Source: Heliocidaris tuberculata
Lineage: Eukaryota; Echinodermata; Echinoidea; Camarodonta; Echinometridae
Length of the DNA: 64,000 nt
NCBI GenBank assembly: GCA_025618425.1
Contig: CM046844.1
Location: forward strand, 3,524,665-3,588,664
Reading direction: 5' to 3'
Part shown: positions 11,766 to 25,063 of the stretch, one piece after another
Position numbering within the stretch: position 1 is the first letter of the stretch
How the letters are laid out: every line of letters starts with the position of its first letter
Program-made: the position numbers and the translations under genes
The notes under the pieces: model-generated
Told to the model about the DNA's origin: nothing
Database searches by the model: none
The model's input: the letters and a program-made list of their open reading frames with translations, nothing else

Positions 11766-13513
11766 TCATATCCATTGTTCGAAATCCGACGTTTGAAAAT
11801 TTCCAAGTGATGGGCAGCTCATCAATAATGACATAGAACCCATGCATGATGGCCTCACATAAAAATAGCTCATTGTTGAATTCGATAACTGATTGCGTGG
11901 GAAGAAAAATTTAACCAAAACAAATCAGAAAAACAGTATCTGATTTAACACACTAGAATTAAAGCTTCAGACAAAATCAAAATAATGGCTTCACCGGGGT
12001 AATTCGGGGGGGGGGGGTGCTGAAACTCTTCTCCTATGCAAAAAAAAAAAAAAAAAAGGAAGTTGGTTGATTCATTTCATCAACACAGTTAACATGATTT
12101 GTCTGGGGGGGGGGGGGGGGGAGGGGGAATCGAGGAGAGGGGATGCAAAACATCCGACCCAATGGTGATCCATACATTTCAGCGAGAAATTCAAACCTTA
12201 CCTACTGGTTAGGCAACAGAATAGTTGACTAAAATCAGAGAGACCAAAGGCTCATAGACTTTTTTTTTTTTGGTTACAGTCCGTATATAAGTCGGCCTCG
12301 AGAACTCTCTACTTTTTCCATTAAGGCTTCATGTTACCAAAGGCCTGCTAGACCGATCTCGTGGACTTTCAAGCCTGTGAACCTTAACAAGCAACAAAGC
12401 AAACAACAGCGACAAACAGCAACGACAATATAAAACAATGAAACTTTTGGTTTCATGGATCTCACCGTCAACTTTGATGATGATTCTTTGATACAATTAT
12501 CAAGTTTAGTGAGCCTTCAAAGACAATCCTGTCCACTCGAAGTAAAAACATGCACATGCCATAAACCTGGCCTCCTCGAGGTACGTGTATATATTCTGGA
12601 GTCCTTTTATAGACACAGTTAGAACATGGACGTCCTATCTTTTTTGGAAACAAAATGGCGTTCGAATTCTTTCTATTATACAGAGAACGCTGAGATGCTC
12701 ATCGGCATTTAACAGAAATGTTGCGTAATAGTGGAAACAAAATGACGTTAAAACCATGGTTTGTCATAACTCTTCTGTAAAGTATACGAGATATCATGGA
12801 CGCAGACCATCCAATTTGATTTGACTGGCGTGTTGTGTAGCCTAGCCATAGTATGTAGCTAGAGGCTAATACATGCATGTGGCACCGGCGTATGTGGTTA
12901 CACAGCAACCAGTAGATCGAGCGTGATGATATCGGCTATGAAATATCTATTCAAGCTTTCGCTGATGGATATTCACTTTTATGATAACCCAGTGGATATA
13001 TGGGCTACTGAAGATCTATAAAGGCTTCCAAATTATTGTATTCAGTTGCCCATAGTAACCGCGCTAGCTACAGTATACAATCCGGAATGAGTCACGAATA
13101 GAAAAATACGATTGCGATTTTAAAAAATATATATATTTAAAAAACCTTTCGCAATAGACCTATAGTAATGGATTAACTATTGTCAGAAAATACCATATTT
13201 TGTTGAATAATCACCCACCATTCTATGCCGAAAATGCTTGTGAATAAAATCCACATAAAAGATTGCAAGTTGATTCTACGGTGCAAACGCTACTGCGGCG
13301 CTTCTGCAGGGCTTCCGCTGCTCTAGTGTCGCCGCACCAGTAGCCTTTAAGCCAAGGCACTCGGTGCTGTTATTTCCCTAAACGCGCCTGAATACATATA
13401 GACTAATCGCGCGACAACTGTGATCCGTGGCCCGAGGTGCGTCAGCACCGTGGCCTTTACTAACCTGAGTGGTTGTTGTAGTTTATTTCTTTTGTTTTGT
13501 ATTATATTTCCGC
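11766..13513. other. Intergenic with poly-G/poly-A runs
   Basis: No gene recognised. Poly-G runs lie at 12008-12017 and 12105-12121, and a poly-A run near 12042-12057. A CpG-rich block at about 13285-13450 differs in composition from its surroundings and could be an old repeat or a promoter-like island. I found no exon there. Confidence 0.35.
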
Positions 13514-14166
13514 TCGATTCATGCAAAATTTTGGCCAAAAAAATGTTGTGACGTCATCATATTTGCCTATGAACTCAAAAATTTGATTTTGAAAAAAATG
13601 ATGTCATAATTTTTGTATTCATTTGACAATATTTCAGTAATAGATTGTCAATTTTCTTCCAAATTTTGATATGTTGTAGCTGAGACAATTCTCTACAAGA
13701 TCAGTATCCACGATTTTTCATTTTGCCAAAGGAATCATGGCGTATTTTTGCGATTAAAGGAGGCATGTCAATTTTTCACATTTTGCGTGTATTCTCTATG
13801 GGGCATGACCTTTTCTCAAATCTTGATTCTACATTCCCGTCTTCTTTGAGCAGTATCTATGTTAATTCTGCTCGATTTTCTTCCAAATTTTAGTATGTTA
13901 TAGCTGAGACTATAAGCTTTCATATCTGTGCCCTCCGATTTTTGATCAGATGTCGGGATTATGCCAATTTTTAAACTACAAAATGTCATTTGAGAATTCC
14001 GTTTTTTCGCTTACGTGTTATCTCTGTTGCAATATCAACAATATCAAATCCTCCGATTTTTAGTGATGCAAGTCTCAGTCCATTATCAACTTTATCAGAA
14101 TTACTATCTTGCACAAATATTATCACATCTTACCAAGCAATTTGCCGAATGGACAGACAGACCACC

Positions 14167-14199
14167 TAATTCGTCTTCAGTGACGAATTAAATGTCTAG
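14167..14199 (+). mobile_element. Helitron-like 3' terminus, copy 2
   Basis: Same 9-bp stem-loop, five-base spacer and CTAG-T as at 3727-3759, carried along in the duplication. Confidence 0.45.
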
Positions 14200-14200
14200 T

Positions 14201-16893
14201 TTATGCTAATAGTTGTTATGCACCTATAAACAAACCAACCAGGATTGATGATCAATCTTCAACCCTTATAGATAATATTTTTCTAACATCTTTGACAAAG
14301 ACATGACTAGTGGATTACTATACTCCGATGTATCCGACCATTTGCCAATTTTTTTAATGCGTAATAATGACATTTCAAATAAAATGTCAGTTTAATCAAG
14401 CATGTACAGAAAGCAAACAGCCCAAAATATTAAATTCCTCAAAAGTGATCTAGCGGCAACAGAAGAATGGTTGGATATTTATAGTGATTCAGATGCAAAT
14501 ATTTTCTAACATCTTTGACAAAGACATGACTAGTGGATTACTATACTCCGATATCCGACCATTTGCCAATTTTTTTAATGCGTAATAATGACATTTCAAA
14601 TAAAATGTCAGTTTAATCAAGCATGTACAGAAAGCAAACAGCCCAAAATATTAAATTCCTCAAAAGTGATCTAGCGGCAACAGAAGAATGGTTGGATATT
14701 TATAGTGATTCAGATGCAAATACTGCATACGAAACTTTTAATAAAAAGTTACAGAAGTATTACGAAAAAAATTTTCCTCTGGTATCTGTAAACAAGAACA
14801 ATAAACGTTGTAAATGCCATGGATAACAAAAGCAATTCTGCGATCCATACACTCAAGGAACAAACTTTATACGGCTTATTTAACAAACTCTACTACTCTA
14901 AATAAAAACAAATATAAAACGTACCGAAACAAATTAACTGATATCATTCGAACTTCTCGTAAAATGTACTATTCCGATAAACTTGACAGAGTGAAACTAA
15001 TTTGAAATCTACATGGGAGGTTATAAATGATCTGATTGGCAAGAAATTAAAAAAAAATCCCCTACTAATAATTTTACAATGGATAATACAGTAATACAGT
15101 CTGAAAATATAGCTCATACCTTTAATTCCTTTTTTGTAAATATAGGACCTAATTTAGCAAATAAACTCAATAAACCGAACGAAAATTTTACTAAATTTCT
15201 TCCTGAACCTACAACTTCTTCACTGTTTTTTAATCCCATAAATCCTAATGAAATAATCGAAATAACAAAAAATCAAAGTCAAGTAAATCACAAGGTCACG
15301 ATAGAATCAGTGCTTTTCTCCTTAAATAAATTATACATTTTCTTGTTTCTCCTCTTACTCACATTTTTAATCTGTCTATTAACACCGGAAAATGTCCTGA
15401 GTCCCTAAAAATTGCAAAGGTAAATCCCGTTTTCAAAAAAGACAACCCTCACGAAAAAAAGTAATTACAGGCCAATATCAATTCTTCCCAGCATATCAAA
15501 AATCCTAGAAAAGATTATTTACAAAAGGCTGTATAGCATTTTAGATACATTTCATTTTCTAAATCTAAATCAATATGGTTTCAGAATAAGACATTCAACC
15601 GACCTGGCTTTAGTACAATTATATGATAAAATAACGAATGCCATGGCCAATAAAGAACATGTGATAGGAGTATTCATGGACTTATCAAGAGCCTTTGATA
15701 CGCTTGACCACCATATTTTACTTTAAAAACTTCACTCTTATGGAATTCGTGGAGTGCCCTCTCCTGCTTTGAGAGCTATTTATCTAATAGAAAACAATAT
15801 GTGGTGTATAATGATGTTTCTTCAAATTCCCTACCAATCCAATGTGGTGTTCCACAAGGGTCAATACTAGGCCCTTTACTCTTTCTATTATATATTAATG
15901 ATTTAACCAATACAACTCCTCTTTTATCTTTCATATTATTTGCAAGATGACACAAACCTTTTCTGTTCACATAACTTAAATACCCTAGTAAATACCCTTA
16001 ATAGTGAGTTACCAAAGATATCTTTGCGGTTTAAGTGCAATAAATTGTCCCTTGATTTAGACAAAACCAATTTCATGTATTCCAAGCACGTAAATTTTCA
16101 TGTTATTGATTTTCCTTACAACATACTTATAGATAATGCACCTCTTGAAAGAAAGAGACAAACAAAATTTTGGGGCGTCATTATCGATGAAAATTTACAT
16201 TGGAATGAACATACACGTCTTATAACTACTTCTATTTCTAGGAATGTTGGTATACTTTATAAAGTAAAGAGTTTTGTCCCTTGTAAAACGCTCATTATGC
16301 TTTATAATTCATTGATATTACCATATATAACATATTGCAATTTAGTATGGGCCACCACCAACAAAACAAAAATCAACTCTATTTACTTATTGCAAAAGAA
16401 AGCCCTTCGCATATGTACCGGTTCACCATATTTATCTCACACCAGACCAACATTTTACCAACTGAAAACTCTAACAATATTCGACATCAATTCACTACAA
16501 CGTTTACTGTTCATATTCAAGTATCTAAATGACTTGCTCCCTCTTTCATTTCAAAACTTTTATAATTTGAATAACACTATTCCCTCCATACCCTACTCGC
16601 AATTCCTCCAATTTTCATCTAGTCAACCCAAAGTTACTGATTGCACATAGATCAATAAGACACCATGGTCCAGACCTATGGAATTCTCTCCCAGAATTCA
16701 TTAAATCCTGTTGTTCCCTTTAATCATTTAAAGCCAAAATTAAAACGATGTTACTATCTGAATATACAAGGTAAATTTCTGTGTCAACTCTTCATCATCA
16801 TCATCATCACCGTTATCATCATCATCATCATCACCGTTATCATCATCATCATCATCATCATCAATATGCTTTTAACTTAGGATTTCAATTATT
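14201..16893 (+). pseudogene. Jockey/CR1-superfamily LINE, degenerate copy 2
   Basis: Same dead LINE as at 3761-6225, with the same stops and frameshifts plus its own: a one-base loss near 15274 alters the frame after the NPNEIIEITKN block, so that open frame runs on to 15408. The post-RT region is open at 15940-16650 as in copy 1. The [14 protein letters not shown] block is near 15673 and VPQGS near 15848. It is not a functional gene. Confidence 0.85.
14276..14720 (+). repeat. 222-bp tandem duplication inside the LINE
   Basis: The block starting ATTTTTCTAACATCTTTGAC (about 14277) and running through GATTCAGATGCAAAT (about 14500) is repeated immediately after. The second repeat differs by loss of GT in the CCGATGTATCCG word. 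Copy 1 of the segment has only one unit, so this arose after the 4.3 kb duplication. Confidence 0.85.
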
Positions 16894-17095
16894 TATCCAT
16901 TCTGCTTATTTAAACATGTTTTAGCTATTTCATATTTGTCCGGGGTTGCCATATTCTCAAGCAAATGATTTTATGTTTGATGAATTACAATAATTTGACA
17001 ATTTATCATTTCGTGTTTGTTTTTGAAAAAGTGATTGTTACATATACTTGTTATGTATGATTCATTGTCAAAAAGTACTTTTGTATCTTATTTTA

Positions 17096-18013
17096 CACTC
17101 TTAAAAAAGTTGGGCAAAAAAGTGCCCAATTTTTAACCAACACTGGGCAACATACTGTCCACACAACTTTTGGTTAAAATTTGCCCAACTGATGTTGGGC
17201 AATCCATTTACTATGTTGTTGGGCAAATTAAATTGCCCATCAGTTGGTGACCCATTAGATTTTACCCAACTCTACAATTGCCCAACTGTTGGTTATATTC
17301 TCAGTTGGGTAATTATTGCCCAACCAATCTTACCCAATAGGATTGCCCAACCCTCTATTTGTTCAGCTGTTTGGTAACAAATATCATGTGGTTGGGCAAA
17401 TTCAGCTGCCCAATTTATTGTTTCCTTTTTCCTCCAACCTAGGTTAAAAAAAAAAATGAAATCTGCTTGTTACGTCCTTCTGGGTCTTAACCTAATCAAT
17501 CCTAACCTATCCTATTTTAAGTTATCCTATCCTATATCTTAACCTATCCTATCCTAGTCCTATCCTATCCAGTTAGTGCAAACTAGTGCAAGCTCTTATA
17601 TACCCCTTATATTTTTTATGCATTCGGTGACAGTTAGTAAATCGGGCCACCCCAAACCATACGCTACTAAAAATTCATGAATATTCATATAAGTGTTTTC
17701 CCCAATATTGGGTAAAAATATTTACCACAAGTTGGGCAAAAGCGAATTTCTAACCAACCATCAGTTACCCAACAAAATTTACCCAACTGGCAAAGGAAAT
17801 GTGACAAAATTACACAACTACAGGGCAACAAGTACCCAACCCATAATTACCAAATACTGTTGGTAAATATATGCCCAATATTTAGGTAAAAAGTATTGAC
17901 CAATATTGGTTACACCACTCGAGTGTCCAGTTGGTTAATAATAGCCCAGAATTGGGAATATTTTTAACCAACCAGCAGTTACCCAACTAAATTTACCCAA
18001 CATTTTAAGAGTG
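17096..18013. mobile_element. 0.9 kb MITE/foldback, copy 2
   Basis: Copy of the element at 6470-7373 with the same CACTCTTAAAA termini and TA flanks. Its right end coincides with the end of the duplicated segment. Confidence 0.7.
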
Positions 18014-18017
18014 TATA

Positions 18018-19617
18018 ATCGCCATAATAATATGCATGATTTCGTAAATGGAAATACAATGACATTAAATGGTAAACTATGAATTATTTCAGGCAGCAAA
18101 TGGATCTGTTTTCCAAATTGTAGACGTATCTTTGATACATCGATCTATGCTGACTTAAAGATGGATAGCTGGGGCTGGGGCATTTGTAACAAAATTAATG
18201 AATAATTACGGAACATATTCATCCGCGCAATCAATCCCATTGCATGAGTTATACTCATGTATATTTTTTTATCAGCGATAGCCAGTGTCATTTTTTAATT
18301 ACTCAACATAACAAAAAATCAAAACTTTCACCACAATGCACACATACGATGGAACCCTTAGATATAAACATTGAAGACATAAAACCATTTTCGTATAGCC
18401 ATGATATAGAGGTCTAACTTAGAACCACATGTATTATGGTACCTGGCTACCTGCTGTTTCAAGTAACAAGAAACAGTGTCGGTTAAAAAGTACAATGAAC
18501 TCATGTCTGCGTTGGAGAGGGACTTCGAAAAACATATTCCAGTTTCTGGTGCGGTTCTTTTTTCAGCATTGAAATGTTGGATTTTGAATTGTTGGTGTGT
18601 GACCTCCAAATTCACGGTAGGTCAGGTATAATCAATGAACATGAAGGCGGCTTCTCAAAGGACAGTGTATACTGACTCAATCAGACTCACAATCAAGGTA
18701 TTGAAGAATGTTTTACTGTTGATGAATAGAATCAACGAAATATGCAGTCTAGACATATTCAATACAAGAACCCATTGACACTGAACATGATCCTTGCATA
18801 TAACAGACTGAATATTTCAAATGGAAGGTCCAGATTGAACTGATTAACTAATGATGTTTCTAGGATGCTAGGTATTTGCAACACATGGAATCCAAAACGA
18901 AAATGATTGAAATACAAGTTGGTAGATATAGTTGGCTACTGTTTTCTACGTAGAGATAGATGTTATGATCCTATGAAATGTACAATTATATATATAAGAA
19001 TGTTTGATGCACGACTTTCCGAGCTCGCCTTAGGTAGTTTAGCAAAATGTCGTGGTGCATAAGAACGCATCCGGAACTGACGCGTTCTTATTGCGCGTGA
19101 ACACTGCAGGGAGCTCCGAGCCTTCTCCATAACGGTCGCATGGAGCCTATAATGCAATCTTCCCGGATCCGAGCCAATCTTCTTGATAAATTCAAAGAAA
19201 GAAGCTCTTGGTACCATTCACTGATTCCGGAAGTACGCCCTCTTCTGTCAGTAAATGTGTATGAAAGGCTAGTGTGTAGTACTGGAACAATAACAACAAA
19301 ATAAATAGAATATATGAATATTTTAAAAATAGAGTGAGTTTCCGATGGCATTGGCTTGCCTGACAATTTATTGTTCTTTATGTTTTATTGCTCCTCTTAT
19401 TCCTTTCTCTCCCCTTCTCCAATTCTTCTTATCTTGTATGACTAGAATATGTCTATTGCATTTCAACGATCATAGTGCATGTGCTCCCCCCCCCCCTCCC
19501 CCCAAAAAAGAACTAGAACGGCGCTGGTGGAAACAAAAAACAACAAACACCACATACTTAATGGAAATGGCAGCCATTAAACCCAATATAATGATTGCCT
19601 TCGTCTTCTCTCAATCT

Positions 19618-19649
<32 letters not shown>

Positions 19650-19894
19650 TTCACACACACACACACACTCTCTTTTCTCAGTTTTCTCAAAATATTCTGA
19701 TTCTTGTTCTATTTTCCTCAGTTCGCATGTTTATCTTTAAAAAAATATGTTAAGTTCTAAAATGACAGCATGTGGATAAGACGTGGAAATCAATATCAGA
19801 AATTAAAGACCTGAATGATGATGGAAAAATCTACTTATAATTTAAGGGCAAGGAAAACGAGAGAAATGAACTTGTATAGGATAATGACAAATGC
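18018..19894. other. Intergenic with simple repeats
   Basis: I recognise no gene. Open frames on the minus strand at 18358-18615 and 18963-19366 have no motif I know and no clear splice structure. A poly-C run lies near 19487-19503 and CT/CA dinucleotide repeats at 19607-19675. Confidence 0.4.
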
Positions 19895-20600
19895 AGTTTT
19901 GAATGTCTTTTGAATTTTCGAATTGAAAACTACATTTAGAACTAAAGACAAAAAGACCCCTTTATATGTAATGATATTAAATTGTTTCCCATGATCATTT
20001 TCTAGATATGCAGCAAATAACTATTGTAGCGAAGAGACAAGTATATAGTACAATGAGGGGATATTTACTTTTAGAATATCTTATTATGATATCATTAACT
20101 CATCAACCCAAATCAAATCAATACTAACATTTGTCCTTGCTGTCGGCCTGAGACCTGTAATAGCCGCCTATGCATAATAACACTTTACTTTGTCATTGAG
20201 GACAATTGAAGTTTAACAGGGGATTTGCAGTTGGGCTCTCTCTCTCTCTCTCTCTCTCTCCTAATTCTTCTTTATATCAATAGTCAATAGACTTCCTGTC
20301 TTTTCATCATAACAACAAACGCTGGCGCGGATCTACCGCACGTATAAAGCCACCCCTCCCATTATTCCTCCATCCCACGCATTCAACTCAACAAAATAGG
20401 TCCGATCCCCATTATTATTTCTCCGAAGAACTATAGCTCTATGCAAAATTTGAGACAAGCCATTCACTGTTCAAAGTAGCCTTTCAATGAACAGACTACG
20501 GGCTTCAGTGTATGATACATTATCTTGAAATATATCAAACCCTAACTGATGTAATGGCAGGACCCTATCAAAAAAAATATTAATCATGTAGCTTTCAATG
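19895..20600 (+). repeat. Local duplication A, copy 1
   Basis: Recurs at 23420-24070 in the same orientation. Shared landmarks are TCGAATTGAAAA, TCTAGATATGCAGCAAA, the phrase ending CCTGTAATAGCCGCCTATGCATAA, a CT repeat, GTCAATAGACTTCCTGTC and GGCTTCAGTGTATGATACAT. Divergence is clearly higher than in the 4.3 kb pair. No coding sequence seen. Confidence 0.8.
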
Positions 20601-20926
20601 CTGGGTTAGTAATTAATTTGCCCCCAAGCCTCATCAGTATAAATACTGATGAGGCTACCCATCAAATGTCAATATAGACATGATTTTTATTTATCAGTAT
20701 TGTCATTGTTGTTATCGTGATTATTATGATTTAATTGTGATTAGCATTAGCATTATGGTTTTGATGTTGTTGTTATTATTATTTATTATTATCATCATCA
20801 CCATCATCATAGTCATAATGGTACTGGAGCTATTTTTTACATCACATGTGTTGATTTTCGGGGGTAGTGTATTAAAGAAGTGAAACTTATTGAGCCATAT
20901 GAGTAGAGCATGGTGTGGTATTTCAA
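20601..20926. other. Intergenic, AT-rich
   Basis: Contains a palindrome CTCATCAGTATAAATACTGATGAG at about 20630-20653 and an ATT/ATC-rich simple-repeat stretch at 20690-20820. No gene. Confidence 0.4.
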
Positions 20927-21574
20927 CATTGGCGTAGCCAGGATTTTTCAATGGGGGGGGGGGGGGGGGGGGGCAGACGTGAAGGATCCAAACGCGTAGC
21001 CAGGATTTCATTTTAGGGGGATTGGGTTGTGAGAACGCGAAGCGTGCGAAATTGGTGATTAGCACGCAAAGCGTGAAGGGAGGGGGGATTTGAGAGAAAG
21101 ATAACGGCTCGCAGCACCTTTTTTTAGGCGGAAAGTTAGTTCGACGCCCGGACTGCTTTTCAATTATTTGGACGCAATAATGCACTGTAACAGGGGTGGG
21201 TGCAGGGAGGGGGGACTTTTCCCCCTCCCGCGCGAAGCGCGAAAGCTATGACGTTTAAACAAATTTGACAGAAAGATAACACCTCGTAGCAAACATTTTT
21301 TTTAGGCGGAAAGTTATAGTTCGACGCTCGGACTGCTTTTCAATAATTTGGACGCAATATTTTACTGTATGTAATAGGGAAGGGGGAGTTATTTCCCCCT
21401 TCCCGCGCGAAGCGCGAAAACTTTGACGTTTTAGCAAATTGTGATTGAAAGGTAACGACTCGTAGCGCCATTTTAGGTTTTTTTTGTCTCACTTCTCCTG
21501 CTTTTTCGTTCTCACTTTTTTTAGGGGCTTAATAGGGGGCCAGTGCCCCCCTGGGCCCCCTGGCTACGCCTATG
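20927..21574. mobile_element. 648-bp MITE with 8-bp target duplication
   Basis: Termini CATTGGCGTAGCCAGG and CTGGCTACGCCTATG are inverted repeats flanked by the perfect 8-bp repeat TATTTCAA (20919-20926 and 21575-21582). An 8-bp duplication suits the hAT superfamily. Inside are a 21-base poly-G run and two to three diverged ~180-bp tandem units containing CGCGAAGCGCGAAA. No transposase. Confidence 0.75.
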
Positions 21575-21749
21575 TATTTCAAGTATACAATCGGAGATTA
21601 AAAACCATTAAATAGGAAAGGGACAGTACAGATTTTCCTAGATTTCGCCTTCAAATGGTATTAAAGTGGCAAAACAAAAGCTTATGAAAGATAAGGGATC
21701 TTGTAGTCCAGACAGAAAGAGGAATGAAGATTGAATTAACGCCGATATC

Positions 21750-23386
21750 CAGGGGCATCGCTAGAACATTTGAATGGGGATGGGGTGGGACACCCAAATT
21801 TGCCATCAAAATTTTGGGTGTGACACCCAAATTTGCCAACAGATTTTTAGGGTGTGACACCCAAATTTGCCAAAAAATGCTACACGGTACACCCTAATCT
21901 CCCCTCACATAATAATACAAGAAAATCGCATATAGTGTAGAAGTCATGATCATACGGGCCCATTTTCGCAAGGGGATAGGCTTACGCCTTTTACCCGAAT
22001 TTCAACTTTTCAACTTCTAAATTAAAAAAAACAACAAAACAAAACAAAACAAAAACAAAAACAACAACAAAAAACTTTTCTTAGTAAAAATGTATAGAAG
22101 TTACATATCAGGAAACCTCACTACCCAAATATGTGGATATTCTGGCACCTCTCTACCCGAATATGAAGTGGTGGCTGGCCAAACATCGGAACTTTGAAAA
22201 TCCTCGGGAGGGGGCTATGTACAGCCCATTTCCGAAGGGGACGCATTTTGCCCGAATATTATCTATTCACTTTTTTGAGAGCGAGGAAAAAAAAAAAATT
22301 CCTTCTTTTTCTTTGCTTCCCTTTTCCTTTCCCTCTTTTCTTTCTGTTTTAGTTTTCCTTTCCTTTTCCTTTTCTCCCCCTTTCCGTTTTCCTTTCTCTT
22401 TTCTCCTTTTTCTTTTCTCTTTCCTCTTCCCTCTCCCCATTTTCTCCCTCACTTTTTCGCCGACAGAGGTGGCACATTTGCCGACAGCAATTTTGAGTGG
22501 GGGTGTGATTTTTCAAGCCCCCCCCCCCCCCATCGACGCCGCTGCCGATAACTCTTATCGTCATATTTTTAAAGTCGGCATTATTTTGAAATTAGCTTAC
22601 GATTCATTTACCATTCATTTTGGGCGCGAAATGGAATGTTTTCTCGTGTGACTGAGAAAAAATACATTATGAATCTTATTCCGGGATACAATTTTCATAT
22701 ACATATTATTACTTTTTGCGGGGGTCCGTTTTATTGCCCCCCCCCTTTTTCCCATTCCTCGATGGACCCTACAGATCTAGAGGGCCAGCGGTTCCCCATA
22801 AACTTACTTCCAGTTCAAAGCGCTGTCGGCGAAAATATAAACCGTTTTCTTTTTCCTGACAATTCTAGATGATTTGCATCTGCTATCATTTTGGTTGTTG
22901 TTGGTCCTAACCCCCTCTCCCCTCTTCCCTCGAGAACCTTGGGAAGGCCTTTGGTGTATTCCCAATATCATATGCCTATGCCTGGAAAGTTAATATTCGG
23001 ACAAAAGGCACCCCCTTCGATAATGGGCTGCGCCCCCCCCCCCCCTCCCCCTGATGATTTTTTAAGTTCCGATATTCGGGCAACAATGCAACACTTCATA
23101 TTCAGGTAGCGAGGTGCCAGAATATTCAAATATTTGGGCAGCCAGGATAATTATGTAACTTCTGTATTTAGATTAGAATAGTGGCCGCCTGGCCGGTATG
23201 ATCAAGCTCTCTCTATGTGTGTGTGTGTGTGGGGGGGGGGGATTAGGGTATAGCCACTGAACTCTGTGGGTACAGCTTAGGGTGCGGCATTTTTTATAGG
23301 CAAATTTGAGTGTCAGACCTTAAAGATTTGTCGGAAAATTTTTGCGTCATCCCCTCCCCATTCAAAATTTTCTAGCGACGTCTCTG
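21750..23386. mobile_element. 1.6 kb hAT-like non-autonomous element
   Basis: The left end CAGGGGCATCGCTAGAAC continues through TTGAATGGGG. The right end is its inverted counterpart (read leftward CAGAGACGTCGCTAG...TTGAATGGGG). No target duplication could be read. A second inverted pair lies inside (about 22096-22215 against 23036-23160, containing ATATTCTGGCACCTC), so this is probably one element within another. A pyrimidine-rich stretch at 22300-22450 and the GCCGACAGAGGT word recur at 62640-62800. Confidence 0.55.
22795..23005 (+). repeat. Local duplication B, copy 1
   Basis: Resembles 24710-24895. Shared landmarks are GGCGAAAATATAA, TTTGCATCTGC, CCTCGAGAACCTTGGGAAG and the following ATTCCCAAT. 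No coding sequence. Confidence 0.65.
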
Positions 23387-23419
23387 CAGAAAGTGAAACT
23401 AGTATACGATAATTATAAA

Positions 23420-24070
23420 TAGTTTTTTGTCTCTTTAAATTATCGAATTGAAAATTACATTTAAAACTAAATACCAAAAGAGCCCTTTGCATGCAATAAT
23501 ATTTGTCCGCATGAGCATTTTTTGTTTAGAGTGCGTGTCGTTCTAGCTTGATCTAATCTAGATATGCAGCAAAAAAGTAGCGAAGAGGCAAGTATGGAAT
23601 AATGAGGGGATTTTTACTCTACAATATATCATGAATCCATCAAACCAAATCAAATCAATGCTATCATCAGTCCATGCTGTCGGCCAGAGTCCTGTAATAT
23701 AGCCGCCTATGCATAACATGTTGTTATGTCACTGAGGGAAGTTCAGTTTAACAGGGACTAGCAGTAGGGCTCTCTCTCTCCTATTACTTCTTTATATCAG
23801 TAGTCAATAGACTTCCTGTCTTTTCATCATAAGAACAAACGCTGACGCTGCTCGAACGCAGCCGTCTCCCCATTATTCCCCCGTCCTACATGCATTCAGG
23901 TCCGATGCCCCATTATTATTTCTTCTTCGAACTATATAGCTCTATGCAAAATTTGAGACAAGCCTTTCACTGAAGTAGCTTTTCATTGCACAGAGTAGGG
24001 GCTTCAGTGTATGATACATATCTTGAAATATATCAAACCCTAACTGATGGCAGCACCCTATAAAAAAGTG
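23420..24070 (+). repeat. Local duplication A, copy 2
   Basis: Second copy of 19895-20600. It has a shorter CT repeat and several small deletions. Confidence 0.8.
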
Positions 24071-25063
24071 CTTAACTAAAGGCCACGTGCAGTTGATATG
24101 ATACCCCCTCTGTTTTTCTATAGTCTTCTTTTTCTTATTTTCTTGACTTCTCCATGTTTTCAATACTTTTTCCATTTCTTCTCTTTCGTTCTTCGTCTCT
24201 CCATATCATTTATAATTTCCTCGAATAAGGGGATTAAATAATCCCAGACTGATGTACATGGTTATTTTTAACTTATTTTCCATGACGATGGAAGGATCAT
24301 ACAAGCTAAAACAATATATTTGTGGCTATCGTAATTACGACTCTGTTTTATGTTATTAAACATTGACGTCGATCAATTACATTGCAATGTTTTTAAGTCA
24401 TCTTTATTCTGAAAATCAGACAAAACTCACGAATTTTTTTCATATTCCGGGGAGGAAAACACATCAGGAAAAACTTTCTTGGCCCTGTAGCTTGATTCCT
24501 TCGCCACCCCATAGTATTTCAGAATACGGCCAGTCAGCAGTATTCTGAAAAACTATTTCCAGGTAGAGAAAAATTGTTAATCTTAATCCTGCCCCTAACT
24601 CCCTTCACCATACTTCCCCTATTAAAGTCTGCGACACAAACTCTATTTTGACTTGGACCGTTTTGTCAATTTCTTACTGGAGTTCTAAATCTACGGCTCA
24701 TAATTTTCTTCAACTTAAAATCAATGTGGGCGAAAATATAATTCCTTTTCATTTCCCTGACAATTCGAGATAATTTGCATCTGCCATCACAACAATGTTT
24801 TCCTAACTCCCTCCCTTTCCCCTCGAGAACCTTGGGAAGTCATGTGGTGCATTCCCAATGTCATATACATGTACCTAGTTAAAAGTTTAAGTTGGATATT
24901 ATTTCCCCCTTCCCTCTGTGTGCGCGTGTGGGCGTGTGTGTGTGTGTGCGTGTGACACCCGCCACAAATACGATCTCTGGGGAATTTTGTTGCTCCTAGA
25001 CGCCCCCCTCCCAACACACACAGACACCAAATGCCCCTCGGGTTTAGCGCCCTTGGAGGGTAG
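24071..25063. other. Intergenic; includes duplication B copy 2
   Basis: Holds the second copy of duplication B at 24710-24895 and a GT repeat near 24915-24955. No gene recognised. Confidence 0.4.

Larger units (their letters stand above)
13514..18017 (+). repeat. Segmental duplication, copy 2
   Basis: Second copy of the segment at 3075-7377. It differs by scattered substitutions, a 3-base insertion near 14214, an internal 222-bp tandem duplication, a shorter CAT microsatellite and a deletion near 16964. It ends at the MITE terminus; the LINE tail that follows copy 1 is absent. Confidence 0.9.

Noticed and set aside
13285..13510. tRNA-derived SINE
   Set aside because: The block is CpG-rich and compact, but I could not place convincing A and B box promoters or a tail.
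18963..19366. Minus-strand frames of 84-92 residues, possible exon
   Set aside because: No recognised domain and no paired splice signals that I could support.
20724..21185. 153-residue minus-strand frame
   Set aside because: It crosses the boundary of a MITE and includes a poly-G run and ATT repeats.
22133..22651. 172-residue plus-strand frame
   Set aside because: It runs through a pyrimidine tract and poly-C inside a MITE; composition is low-complexity.
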